The translations under genes were made by a program, and so were the position numbers. Below are positions 24,141 through 37,499 of a DNA stretch of 64,000 bases, one piece after another. The DNA comes from Osmia lignaria lignaria (lineage: Eukaryota; Arthropoda; Insecta; Hymenoptera; Megachilidae). Location: contig NW_027478160.1 of assembly GCF_051020975.1 (NCBI RefSeq), positions 5,416,001 through 5,480,000 of the forward strand, given 5' to 3'. How positions within the stretch are numbered: position 1 is the stretch's first letter; the number at the start of each line of letters is the position of its first letter. The notes beneath the pieces are model-generated. The model was not told where the DNA came from. It saw only the letters and a list, made by a program, of their open reading frames with translations, and did not search any database.

Positions 24141-27100
24141 AGTGCAGAGTTATCTCAAAGAAAGGGGCCACGGTGTTTCTGTATCTCTATTATGTTGGTG
24201 CGGCTTCGGAACTTTTAAATATCTTGATATATCTCGAGAACTACGCATCTGATCAAAAAATATCATATAAGATAAAAAGTAGGAAACTTAATTCTCTACA
24301 CAAAAGGTCTCTTAACATTTCGCCATAGCTCGCTTCGTTTCCGAGATATTTGCAGATTTATCTCAAGGGAAGGGGCCTGTCGGACATATTTCGAGATATT
24401 TCTTCTTCTTGTTGTTCTTCTTCTGCACAGCTAAGCTGGAAGTGGCATTTGCGGCTCGCACTAGTGCAGAGTTATCTCAAAGAAAGGGGCCACGGTGTTT
24501 CTGTATCTCTATTATGTTGGTGCGGCTTCGGAACTTTTAAATATCTCGATATATCTCGAAAACTACGCTTCTGATCAAAAAACATCATAGAACATAAATT
24601 GTAGGAAACATAATTCTCTACAAAAAACGTCTCTTAACATTTTGCCATAGCTCGCTTCGTTTCCGAGATATTTGCAGATATATCTCAAGGGAAGGGGCCT
24701 GACGGACATATTTCGAGATATTTCTTCTTCTTGTTGTTCTTCCTCTGCACAGCTAAGCTGGAACTGGCATTTGCGGCTCGCACTAGTGCAGAGTTATCTC
24801 AAAGAAAGGGGCCACGGTGTTTCTGTATCTCTATTATGTTGGTGCGGCTTCGGAACTTTTAAATATCTTGATGTATCTCGAGAACTACGCATCTGATCAA
24901 AAAATATCATAGAACATAAAAAGTAGGAAACTTAATTCTCTACAAAAAAGGTCTCTTAACATTTTGCCATAGCTCGCTTCGCTTCCGAGATATTTGCAGA
25001 TTTATCTCAAGGGAAGGGGACTGACGGACATATTTCGAGATATTTCTTCTTCTTGTTGTTCTTCTTCTGCACAGCTAAGCTGGAAGTGGCATTTGCGGCT
25101 CGCACTAGTGCAGAGTTATCTCAAAGAAAGGGGCCACGGTGTTTCTGTATCCCTATTATGTTGGTGCGGCATCGGAACTTTTAAATATCTCGATATATCT
25201 CGAAAACTACGCTTCTGACCAAAAAATATCATAGAACATAAATTGTAGGAAACATAATTCTCTACAAAAAACGTCTCTTAACATTTTGCCATAGCTCGCT
25301 TCGTTTCCGAGATATTTGCAGATTCAGCTCAAAGGAACTGGCCTGACGGACATATTTCGAAATATTTCTTCTTCTTGTTGTTCTTCCTCTGCACAGCTAA
25401 GCTGGAAGTGGCATTTACAGCTCGCAATAGTGCAGAGTTATCTCAAAGAAAGGGGCCACGGTGTTTCTGTATCTCTATTATGTTGGTGCGGCTTCGGAAC
25501 TTTTAAATATCTTGATGTATCTCGAGAACTACGCATCTGATCAAAAAATATCATACAACATAAAAAGTAGGAAACTTAATTCTCTACAAAAAAGGTCTCT
25601 TAACATTTTGCCATAGCTCGCTTCGCTTCCGAGATATTTGCAGATTTATCTCAAGGGAAGGGGCCTGACGGACATATTTCGAGATATTTCTTCTTCTTGT
25701 TGTTCTTCTTCTGCACAGCTAAGCTGGAAGTGGCATTTGCGGCTCGCACTAGTGCAGAGTTATCTCAAAGAAAGGGGCCACGGTGTTTCTGTATCCCTAT
25801 TATGTTGGTGCGGCTTCGGAACTTTTAAATATCTCGATATATCTCGAAAACTACGCTTCTGATCAAAAAATATCATAGAACATAAATTGTAGGAAACACA
25901 ATTCTCTACAAAAAACGTCTCTTAACATTTTGCCATAGCTCGCTTCGTTTCCGAGATATTTGCAGATTCAGCTCAAAGGAACTGGCCTGACGGACATATT
26001 TCGAAATATTTCTTCTTCTTGTTGTTCTTCCTCTGCACAGCTAAGCTGGAAGTGGCATTTACAGCTCGCAATAGTGCAGAGTTATCTCAAAGAAAGGGGC
26101 CACGGTGTTTCTGTATCTCTATTATGTTGGTGCGGCTTCGGAACTTTTAAATATCTTGATGTATCTCGAGAACTACGCATCTGATCAAAAAATATCATAC
26201 AACATAAAAAGTAGGAAACTTAATTCTCTACAAAAAAGGTCTCTTAACATTTTGCCATAGCTCGCTTCGCTTCCGAGATATTTGCAGATTTATCTCAAGG
26301 GAAGGGGCCTGACGGACATATTTCGAGATATTTCTTCTTCTTGTTGTTCTTCTTCTGCACAGCTAAGCTGGAAGTGGCATTTGCGGCTCGCACTAGTGCA
26401 GAGTTATCTCAAAGAAAGGGGCCACGGTGTTTCTGTATCCCTATTATGTTGGTGCGGCTTCGGAACTTTTAAATATCTCGATATATCTCGAAAACTACGC
26501 TTCTGATCAAAAAATATCATAGAACATAAATTGTAGGAAACACAATTCTCTACAAAAAACGTCTCTTAACATTTTGCCATAGCTCGCTTCGTTTCCGAGA
26601 TATTTGCAGATTCAGCTCAAAGGAACTGGCCTGACGGACATATTTCGAGATATTTCTTCTTCTTGTTGTTCTTCCTCTGCACAGCTAAGCTGGAAGTGGC
26701 ATTAGCAGCTCGCAATAGTGCAGAGTTATCTCAAAGAAAGGGGCCACGGTGTTTCTGCATCTCTATTATGTTGGTGCGGCTTCGGAACTTTTAAATGTCT
26801 CGATATATCTCGAGAACTACGCATCTGATCAAAAAATATCATAGAACATAAAAAGTAGGAAACTTAATTCTCTACAAAAAAGGTCTCTTAACATTTTGCC
26901 ATAGCTCGCTTCGTTTCCGAGATATTTGCAGATTTATCTCAAGGGAAGGGGCCTGACGGACATATTTCGAGATATTTCTTCTTCTTGTTGTTCTTCCTCT
27001 GCACAGCTAAGCTGGAAGTGGCATTTACAGCTCGCAATAGTGCAGAGTTATCTCAAAGAAAGGGGCCACGGTGTTTCTGTATCTCTATTATGTTGGTGCG

Positions 27101-28569
27101 GCTTCGGAACTTTTAAATATCTTGATGTATCTCGAGAACTACGCATCTGATCAAAAAATATCATAGAACATAAAAAGTAGGAAACTTAATTCTCTACAAA
27201 AAAGGTCTCTTAACATTTTGCCATAGCTCGCTTCGCTTCCGAGATATTTGCAGATTTATCTCAAGGGAAGGGGCCTGACGGACATATTTCGAGATATTTC
27301 TTCTTCTTGTTGTTCTTCTTCTGCACAGCTAAGCTGGAAGTGGCATTTGCGGCTCGCACTAGTGCAGAGTTATCTCAAAGAAAGGGGCCACGGTGTTTCT
27401 GTATCCCTATTATGTTGGTGCGGCATCGGAACTTTTAAATATCTCGATATATCTCGAAAACTACGCTTCTGATCAAAAAATATCATAGAACATAAATTGT
27501 AGGAAACATAATTCTCTACAAAAAACGTCTCTTAACATTTTGCCATAGCTCGCTTCGTTTCCGAGATATTTGCAGATTCAGCTCAAAGGAACTGGCCTGA
27601 CGGACATATTTCGAAATATTTCTTCTTCTTGTTGTTCTTCCTCTGCACAGCTAAGCTGGAAGTGGCATTTACAGCTCGCAATAGTGCAGAGTTATCTCAA
27701 AGAAAGGGGCCACGGTGTTTCTGTATCTCTATTATGTTGGTGCGGCTTCGGAACTTTTAAATATCTTGATGTATCTCGAGAACTACGCATCTGATCAAAA
27801 AATATCATAGAACATAAAAAGTAGCAAACTTAATTCTCTACAAAAAAGGTCTCTTAACATTTTGCCATAGCTCGCTTCGCTTCCGAGATATTTGCAGATT
27901 TATCTCAAGGGAAGGGGCCTGACGGACATATTTCGAGATATTTCTTCTTCTTGTTGTTCTTCTTCTGCACAGCTAAGCTGGAAGTGGCATTTGCGGCTCG
28001 CACTAGTGCAGAGTTATCTCAAAGAAAGGGGCCACGGTGTTTCTGTATCCCTATTATGTTGGTGCGGCTTCGGAACTTTTAAATATCTCGATATATCTCG
28101 AAAACTACGCTTCTGATCAAAAAATATCATAGAACATAAATTGTAGGAAACACAATTCTCTACAAAAAACGTCTCTTAACATTTTGCCATAGCTCGCTTC
28201 GTTTCCGAGATATTTGCAGATTCAGCTCAAAGGAACTGGCCTGACGGACATATTTCGAGATATTTCTTCTTCTTGTTGTTCTTCCTCTGCACAGCTAAGC
28301 TGGAAGTGGCATTAGCAGCTCGCAATAGTGCAGAGTTATCTCAAAGAAAGGGGCCACGGTGTTTCTGCATCTCTATTATGTTGGTGCGGCTTCGGAACTT
28401 TTAAATATCTCGATATATCTCGAGAACTACGCATCTGATCAAAAAATATCATAGAACATAAAAAGTAGGAAACTTAATTCTCTACAAAAAAGGTCTCTTA
28501 ACATTTTGCCATAGCTCGCTTCGCTTCCGAGATATTTGCAGATTTATCTCAAGGGAAGGGGCCTGACGG
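24062..28569. repeat. 14-unit higher-order repeat, copy 1 (4508 bp)
   Basis: Fourteen units repeated immediately to the right at an offset of 4508 bp. Shared rare markers in order: CATATAAGATAAAAAG; CTACACAAAAGG; GCCTGTCGG; GGAACTGGC; GGCATCGG with CTGACCAAAA; CGAAATATTTC; CATACAACAT; CATTAGCAG with CTGCATCTC; AAATGTCTCG; and AGTAGCAAAC. Differences noted by eye are AACATCATAG near 24583 and GGACTGACGG near 25018. The left edge lies just after GGTCCTGATGG in the unit at 24028. Confidence 0.9.
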
Positions 28570-31500
28570 ACATATTTCGAGATATTTCTTCTTCTTGTTG
28601 TTCTTCTTCTGCACAGCTAAGCTGGAAGTGGCATTTGCGGCTCGCACTAGTGCAGAGTTATCTCAAAGAAAGGGGCCACGGTGTTTCTGTATCTCTATTA
28701 TGTTGGTGCGGCTTCGGAACTTTTAAATATCTTGATATATCTCGAGAACTACGCATCTGATCAAAAAATATCATATAAGATAAAAAGTAGGAAACTTAAT
28801 TCTCTACACAAAAGGTCTCTTAACATTTCGCCATAGCTCGCTTCGTTTCCGAGATATTTGCAGATTTATCTCAAGGGAAGGGGCCTGTCGGACATATTTC
28901 GAGATATTTCTTCTTCTTGTTGTTCTTCTTCTGCACAGCTAAGCTGGAAGTGGCATTTGCGGCTCGCACTAGTGCAGAGTTATCTCAAAGAAAGGGGCCA
29001 CGGTGTTTCTGTATCTCTATTATGTTGGTGCGGCTTCGGAACTTTTAAATATCTCGATATATCTCGAAAACTACGCTTCTGATCAAAAAATATCATAGAA
29101 CATAAATTGTAGGAAACATAATTCTCTACAAAAAACGTCTCTTAACATTTTGCCATAGCTCGCTTCGTTTCCGAGATATTTGCAGATATATCTCAAGGGA
29201 AGGGGCCTGACGGACATATTTCGAGATATTTCTTCTTCTTGTTGTTCTTCCTCTGCACAGCTAAGCTGGAACTGGCATTTGCGGCTCGCACTAGTGCAGA
29301 GTTATCTCAAAGAAAGGGGCCACGGTGTTTCTGTATCTCTATTATGTTGGTGCGGCTTCGGAACTTTTAAATATCTTGATGTATCTCGAGAACTACGCAT
29401 CTGATCAAAAAATATCATAGAACATAAAAAGTAGGAAACTTAATTCTCTACAAAAAAGGTCTCTTAACATTTTGCCATAGCTCGCTTCGCTTCCGAGATA
29501 TTTGCAGATTTATCTCAAGGGAAGGGGCCTGACGGACATATTTCGAGATATTTCTTCTTCTTGTTGTTCTTCTTCTGCACAGCTAAGCTGGAAGTGGCAT
29601 TTGCGGCTCGCACTAGTGCAGAGTTATCTCAAAGAAAGGGGCCACGGTGTTTCTGTATCCCTATTATGTTGGTGCGGCATCGGAACTTTTAAATATCTCG
29701 ATATATCTCGAAAACTACGCTTCTGACCAAAAAATATCATAGAACATAAATTGTAGGAAACATAATTCTCTACAAAAAACGTCTCTTAACATTTTGCCAT
29801 AGCTCGCTTCGTTTCCGAGATATTTGCAGATTCAGCTCAAAGGAACTGGCCTGACGGACATATTTCGAAATATTTCTTCTTCTTGTTGTTCTTCCTCTGC
29901 ACAGCTAAGCTGGAAGTGGCATTTACAGCTCGCAATAGTGCAGAGTTATCTCAAAGAAAGGGGCCACGGTGTTTCTGTATCTCTATTATGTTGGTGCGGC
30001 TTCGGAACTTTTAAATATCTTGATGTATCTCGAGAACTACGCATCTGATCAAAAAATATCATACAACATAAAAAGTAGGAAACTTAATTCTCTACAAAAA
30101 AGGTCTCTTAACATTTTGCCATAGCTCGCTTCGCTTCCGAGATATTTGCAGATTTATCTCAAGGGAAGGGGCCTGACGGACATATTTCGAGATATTTCTT
30201 CTTCTTGTTGTTCTTCTTCTGCACAGCTAAGCTGGAAGTGGCATTTGCGGCTCGCACTAGTGCAGAGTTATCTCAAAGAAAGGGGCCACGGTGTTTCTGT
30301 ATCCCTATTATGTTGGTGCGGCTTCGGAACTTTTAAATATCTCGATATATCTCGAAAACTACGCTTCTGATCAAAAAATATCATAGAACATAAATTGTAG
30401 GAAACACAATTCTCTACAAAAAACGTCTCTTAACATTTTGCCATAGCTCGCTTCGTTTCCGAGATATTTGCAGATTCAGCTCAAAGGAACTGGCCTGACG
30501 GACATATTTCGAAATATTTCTTCTTCTTGTTGTTCTTCCTCTGCACAGCTAAGCTGGAAGTGGCATTTACAGCTCGCAATAGTGCAGAGTTATCTCAAAG
30601 AAAGGGGCCACGGTGTTTCTGTATCTCTATTATGTTGGTGCGGCTTCGGAACTTTTAAATATCTTGATGTATCTCGAGAACTACGCATCTGATCAAAAAA
30701 TATCATACAACATAAAAAGTAGGAAACTTAATTCTCTACAAAAAAGGTCTCTTAACATTTTGCCATAGCTCGCTTCGCTTCCGAGATATTTGCAGATTTA
30801 TCTCAAGGGAAGGGGCCTGACGGACATATTTCGAGATATTTCTTCTTCTTGTTGTTCTTCTTCTGCACAGCTAAGCTGGAAGTGGCATTTGCGGCTCGCA
30901 CTAGTGCAGAGTTATCTCAAAGAAAGGGGCCACGGTGTTTCTGTATCCCTATTATGTTGGTGCGGCTTCGGAACTTTTAAATATCTCGATATATCTCGAA
31001 AACTACGCTTCTGATCAAAAAATATCATAGAACATAAATTGTAGGAAACACAATTCTCTACAAAAAACGTCTCTTAACATTTTGCCATAGCTCGCTTCGT
31101 TTCCGAGATATTTGCAGATTCAGCTCAAAGGAACTGGCCTGACGGACATATTTCGAGATATTTCTTCTTCTTGTTGTTCTTCCTCTGCACAGCTAAGCTG
31201 GAAGTGGCATTAGCAGCTCGCAATAGTGCAGAGTTATCTCAAAGAAAGGGGCCACGGTGTTTCTGCATCTCTATTATGTTGGTGCGGCTTCGGAACTTTT
31301 AAATGTCTCGATATATCTCGAGAACTACGCATCTGATCAAAAAATATCATAGAACATAAAAAGTAGGAAACTTAATTCTCTACAAAAAAGGTCTCTTAAC
31401 ATTTTGCCATAGCTCGCTTCGTTTCCGAGATATTTGCAGATTTATCTCAAGGGAAGGGGCCTGACGGACATATTTCGAGATATTTCTTCTTCTTGTTGTT

Positions 31501-33077
31501 CTTCCTCTGCACAGCTAAGCTGGAAGTGGCATTTACAGCTCGCAATAGTGCAGAGTTATCTCAAAGAAAGGGGCCACGGTGTTTCTGTATCTCTATTATG
31601 TTGGTGCGGCTTCGGAACTTTTAAATATCTTGATGTATCTCGAGAACTACGCATCTGATCAAAAAATATCATAGAACATAAAAAGTAGGAAACTTAATTC
31701 TCTACAAAAAAGGTCTCTTAACATTTTGCCATAGCTCGCTTCGCTTCCGAGATATTTGCAGATTTATCTCAAGGGAAGGGGCCTGACGGACATATTTCGA
31801 GATATTTCTTCTTCTTGTTGTTCTTCTTCTGCACAGCTAAGCTGGAAGTGGCATTTGCGGCTCGCACTAGTGCAGAGTTATCTCAAAGAAAGGGGCCACG
31901 GTGTTTCTGTATCCCTATTATGTTGGTGCGGCATCGGAACTTTTAAATATCTCGATATATCTCGAAAACTACGCTTCTGATCAAAAAATATCATAGAACA
32001 TAAATTGTAGGAAACATAATTCTCTACAAAAAACGTCTCTTAACATTTTGCCATAGCTCGCTTCGTTTCCGAGATATTTGCAGATTCAGCTCAAAGGAAC
32101 TGGCCTGACGGACATATTTCGAAATATTTCTTCTTCTTGTTGTTCTTCCTCTGCACAGCTAAGCTGGAAGTGGCATTTACAGCTCGCAATAGTGCAGAGT
32201 TATCTCAAAGAAAGGGGCCACGGTGTTTCTGTATCTCTATTATGTTGGTGCGGCTTCGGAACTTTTAAATATCTTGATGTATCTCGAGAACTACGCATCT
32301 GATCAAAAAATATCATAGAACATAAAAAGTAGCAAACTTAATTCTCTACAAAAAAGGTCTCTTAACATTTTGCCATAGCTCGCTTCGCTTCCGAGATATT
32401 TGCAGATTTATCTCAAGGGAAGGGGCCTGACGGACATATTTCGAGATATTTCTTCTTCTTGTTGTTCTTCTTCTGCACAGCTAAGCTGGAAGTGGCATTT
32501 GCGGCTCGCACTAGTGCAGAGTTATCTCAAAGAAAGGGGCCACGGTGTTTCTGTATCCCTATTATGTTGGTGCGGCTTCGGAACTTTTAAATATCTCGAT
32601 ATATCTCGAAAACTACGCTTCTGATCAAAAAATATCATAGAACATAAATTGTAGGAAACACAATTCTCTACAAAAAACGTCTCTTAACATTTTGCCATAG
32701 CTCGCTTCGTTTCCGAGATATTTGCAGATTCAGCTCAAAGGAACTGGCCTGACGGACATATTTCGAGATATTTCTTCTTCTTGTTGTTCTTCCTCTGCAC
32801 AGCTAAGCTGGAAGTGGCATTAGCAGCTCGCAATAGTGCAGAGTTATCTCAAAGAAAGGGGCCACGGTGTTTCTGCATCTCTATTATGTTGGTGCGGCTT
32901 CGGAACTTTTAAATATCTCGATATATCTCGAGAACTACGCATCTGATCAAAAAATATCATAGAACATAAAAAGTAGGAAACTTAATTCTCTACAAAAAAG
33001 GTCTCTTAACATTTTGCCATAGCTCGCTTCGCTTCCGAGATATTTGCAGATTTATCTCAAGGGAAGGGGCCTGACGG
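28570..33077. repeat. 14-unit higher-order repeat, copy 2 (4508 bp)
   Basis: Second copy, almost identical to the first. Similarity continues to about 33198, where the partner's CTCTATTATG becomes CCCTATTATG, so the exchange point lies between about 28570 and 28690. Within the block, the run starting at 29502 and the run starting at 31756 are themselves related seven units apart, differing by a two-unit insertion. Older, smaller duplications are thus nested inside the large one. Confidence 0.9.
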
Positions 33078-34653
33078 ACATATTTCGAGATATTTCTTCT
33101 TCTTGTTGTTCTTCTTCTGCACAGCTAAGCTGGAAGTGGCATTTGCGGCTCGCACTAGTGCAGAGTTATCTCAAAGAAAGGGGCCACGGTGTTTCTGTAT
33201 CCCTATTATGTTGGTGCGGCATCGGAACTTTTAAATATCTCGATATATCTCGAAAACTACGCTTCTGATCAAAAAATATCATAGAACATAAATTGTAGGA
33301 AACATAATTCTCTACAAAAAACGTCTCTTAACATTTTGCCATAGCTCGCTTCGTTTCCGAGATATTTGCAGATTCAGCTCAAAGGAACTGGCCTGACGGA
33401 CATATTTCGAGATATTTCTTCTTCTTGTTGTTCTTCCTCTGCACAGCTAAGCTGGAAGTGGCATTTGCAGCTCGCAATAGTGCAGAGTTATCTCAAAGAA
33501 AGGGGCCACGGTGTTTCTGTATCTCTATTATGTTGGTGCGGCTTCGGAACTTTTAAATATCTTGATATATCTCGAGAACTACGCATCTCATCAAAAAATA
33601 TCATAGAACATAAAAAGTAGGAAACTTAATTCTCTACACAAAAGGTCTCTTAACATTTCGCCATAGCTCGCTTCGTTTCCGAGATATTTGCAGATTTATC
33701 TCAAGGGAAGGGGCCTGTCGGACATATTTCGAGATATTTCTTCTTCTTGTTGTTCTTCTTCTGCACAGCTAAGCTGGAAGTGGCATTTGCGGCTCGCACT
33801 AGTGCAGAGTTATCTCAAAGAAAGGGGCCACGGTGTTTCTGTATCTCTATTATGTTGGTGCGGCTTCGGAACTTTTAAATATCTCGATATATCTCGAAAA
33901 CTACGCTTCTGATCAAAAAATATCATAGAACATAAATTGTAGGAAACATAATTCTCTACAAAAATCGTCTCTTAACATTTTGCCATAGCTCGCTTCGTTT
34001 CCGAGATATTTGCAGATTCAGCTCAAAGGAACTGGCCTGACGGACATATTTCGAAATATTTCTTCTTCTTGTTGTTCTTCCTCTGCACAGCTAAGCTGGA
34101 AGTGGCATTTACAGCTCGCAATAGTGCAGAGTTATCTCAAAGAAAGGGGCCACGGTGTTTCTGTATCTCTATTATGTTGGTGCGGCTTCGGAACTTTTAA
34201 ATATCTTGATGTATCTCGAGAACTACGCATCTGATCAAAAAATATCATAGAACATAAAAAGTAGGAAACTTAATTCTCTACAAAAAAGGTCTCTTAACAT
34301 TTTGCCATAGCTCGCTTTGTTTCCGAGATATTTGCAGATTTATCTCAAGGAAAGGGGCCTGACGGACATATTTCGAGATATTTCTTCTTCTTGTTGTTCT
34401 TCTTCTGCACAGCTAAGCTGGAAGTGGCATTTGCGGCTCGCACTAGTGCAGAGTTATCTCAAAGAAAGGGGCCACGGTGTTTCTGTATCCCTATTATGTT
34501 GGTGCGGCTTCGGAACTTTTAAATATCTCGATATATCTCGAAAACTACGCTTCTGATCAAAAAATATCATAGAACATAAATTGTAGGAAACATAATTCTC
34601 TATAAAAAACGTCTCTTAACATTTTGCCATAGCTCGCTTCGTTTCCGAGATAT

Positions 34654-34973
34654 TTGCAGATTCAGCTCAAAGGAACTGGCCTGACGGACATATTTCGAGA
34701 TATTTCTTCTTCTTGTTGTTCTTCCTCTGCACAGCTAAGCTGGAAGTGACATTTGCAGCTCGCAATAGTGCAGAGTTATCAAAGAAAGGGGCCACGGTGT
34801 TTCTGTATTTCTATTATGTTGGTGCGGCTTCGGAACTTTTAAATATCTTGATATATGTCGAGAACTACGCATCTGATCAAAAAATATCATAGAACATAAA
34901 AAGTAGGAAACTTAATTCTCTACAAAAAAGGTCTCTGAACATTTTGCCATAGCTCGCTTCGTTTCCGAGATAT
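34654..34973 (+). repeat. 320-bp unit with 2-bp deletion
   Basis: Near 34778-34780, GAGTTATCTCAAAG has lost two bases to read GAGTTATCAAAG. The same unit has other private changes: GAAGTGACATTTG, which makes a TGA in the open frame, CTGTATTTCTATT, and GATATATGTCGAG. It looks less homogenised than its neighbours. Confidence 0.93.
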
Positions 34974-35295
34974 TTGCAGATTTATCTCAAGGGAAGGGGC
35001 CTGACGGACATATTTCGAGATATTTCTTCTTCTTGTTGTTCTTCTTCTGCACAGCTAAGCTGGAAGTGGCATTTGCGGCTCGCACTAGTGCAGAGTTATC
35101 TCAAAGAAAGGGGCCACGGTGTTTCTGTATCCCTATTATGTTGGTGCGGCTTCGGAACTTTTAAATATCTCGATATATCTCGAAAACTACGCTTCTGATC
35201 AAAAAATATCATAGAACATAAATTGTAGGAAACATAATTCTCTACAAAAAACGTCTCTTAACATTTTGCCATAGCTCGCTTCGTTTCCGAGATAT

Positions 35296-35618
35296 TTGCA
35301 GATTCAGCTCAAAGGAACTGGCCTGACGGACATATTTCGAGATATTTCTTCTTCTTGTTGTTCTTCTTCTGCACAGCTAAGCTGGAAGTGGCATTTACAG
35401 CTCGCAATCGTGCAGAGTTATCTCAAAGAAAGGGGCCACGGTGTTTCTGTATCTCTTATTATGTTGGTGCGGCTTCGGAACTTTTAAATATCTTGATATA
35501 TCTCGAGAACTACGCATCTGATCAAAAAATATCATAGAACATAAAAAGTAGGAAACTTAATTCTCTACAAAAAAGGTCTCTTAACATTTCGCCATAGCTC
35601 GCTTCGTCTCCGAGATAT
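35296..35618 (+). repeat. 323-bp unit with 1-bp insertion
   Basis: Near 35455, ATCTCTATTATG reads ATCTCTTATTATG, one extra T. This shifts the open frame. It is the only insertion in the window and lies about 676 bp from the only deletion. The next unit boundary also has a private change, CGTCTCCGAG near 35606. Confidence 0.93.
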
Positions 35619-37499
35619 TTGCAGATTTATCTCAAGGGAAGGGGCCTGACGGACATATTTCGAGATATTTCTTCTTCTTGTTGTTCTTCTTCTGCACAGC
35701 TAAGCTGGAAGTGGCATTTGCGGCTCGCACTAGTGCAGAGTTATCTCAAAGAAAGGGGCCACGGTGTTTCTGTATCCCTATTATGTTGGTGCGGCTTCGG
35801 AACTTTTAAATATCTCGATATATCTCGAAAACTACGCTTCTGATCAAAAAATGTCATAGAACATAAATTGTAGGAAACATAATTCTCTATAAAAAACGTC
35901 TCTTAACATTTTGCCATAGCTCGCTTCGTTTCCGAGATATTTGCAGATTCAGCTCAAAGGAACTGGCCTGACGGACATATTTCGAGATATTTCTTCTTCT
36001 TGTTGTTCTTCCTCTGCACAGCTAAGCTGGAAGTGGCATTTGCAGCTCGCAATAGTGCAGAGTTATCTCAAAGAAAGGGGCCACGGTGTTTCTGTATCTC
36101 TATTATGTTGGTGCGGCTTCGGAACTTTTAAATATCTTGATATATCTCGAGAACTACGCATCTCATCAAAAAATATCATAGAACATAAAAAGTAGGAAAC
36201 TTAATTCTCTACAAAAAAGGTCTCTTAACATTTTGCCATAGCTCGCCTCGTTTCCGAGATATTTGCAGATTTATCTCAAGGGAAGGGGCCTGACGGACAT
36301 ATTTCGAGATATTTCTTCTTCTTGTTGTTCTTCTTCTGCACAGCTAAGCTGGAAGTGGCATTTGCGGCTCGCACTAGTGCAGAGTTATCTCAAAGAAAGG
36401 GGCCACGGTGTTTCTGTATCCCTATTATGTTGGTGCGGCTTCGGAACTTTTAAATATCTTGATATATCTCGAGAACTACGCATCTGATCAAAAAATATCA
36501 TACAACATAAAAAGTAGGAAACTTAATTCTCTACAAAAAAGGTCTCTTAACATTTTGCCATAGCTCGCTTCGTTTCCGAGATATTTGCAGATATATCTCA
36601 AGGGAAGGGGCCTGACGGACATATTTCGAGATATTTCTTCTTCTTGTTGTTCTTCTTCTGCACAGCTAAGCTGGAAGTGGCATTTGCGGCTCGCACTAGT
36701 GCAGAGTTATCTCAAAGAAAGGGGCCACGGCGTTTCTGTATCTCTATTATGTTGGTGCGGCTTCGGAACTTTTAAATATCTTGATATATCTCGAGAACTA
36801 CGCATCTGATCAAAAAATATCATAGAACATAAAAAGTAGGAAACTTAATTCTCTACAAAAAAGGTCTCATAACATTTCGCCATAGCTCGCTTCGTTTCCG
36901 AGATATTTGCAGATATATCTCAAGGGAAGGGGCCTGACGGACATGTTTCGAGATATTTCTTCTTCTTGTTGTTCTTCTTCTGCACAGCTAAGCTGGAAGT
37001 GGCATTTGCGGCTCGCACTAGTGCAGAGTTATCTCAAAGAAAGGGGCCACGGTGTTTCTGTATCCCTATTATGTTGGTGCGGCTTCGGAACTTTTAAATA
37101 TCTCGATATATCTCGAAAACTACGCTTCTGATCAAAAAATATCATAGAACATAAATTGTAGGAAACATAATTCTCTATAAAAAACGTCTCTTAACATTTT
37201 GCCATAGCTCGCTTCGTTTCCGAGATATTTGCAGATTCAGCTCAAAGGAACTGGCCTGACGGACATATTTCGAGATATTTCTTCTTCTTGTTGTTCTTCC
37301 TCTGCACAGCTAAGCTGGAAGTGGCATTTGCAGCTCGCAATAGTGCAGAGTTATCTCAAAGAAAGGGGCCACGGTGTTTCTGTATCTCTATTATGTTGGT
37401 GCGGCTTCGGAACTTTTAAATATCTCGATGTATCTCGAGAACTACGCTTCTGATCAAAAAATATCATAGAACATAAATTGTAGGAAGCATAATTCATTA

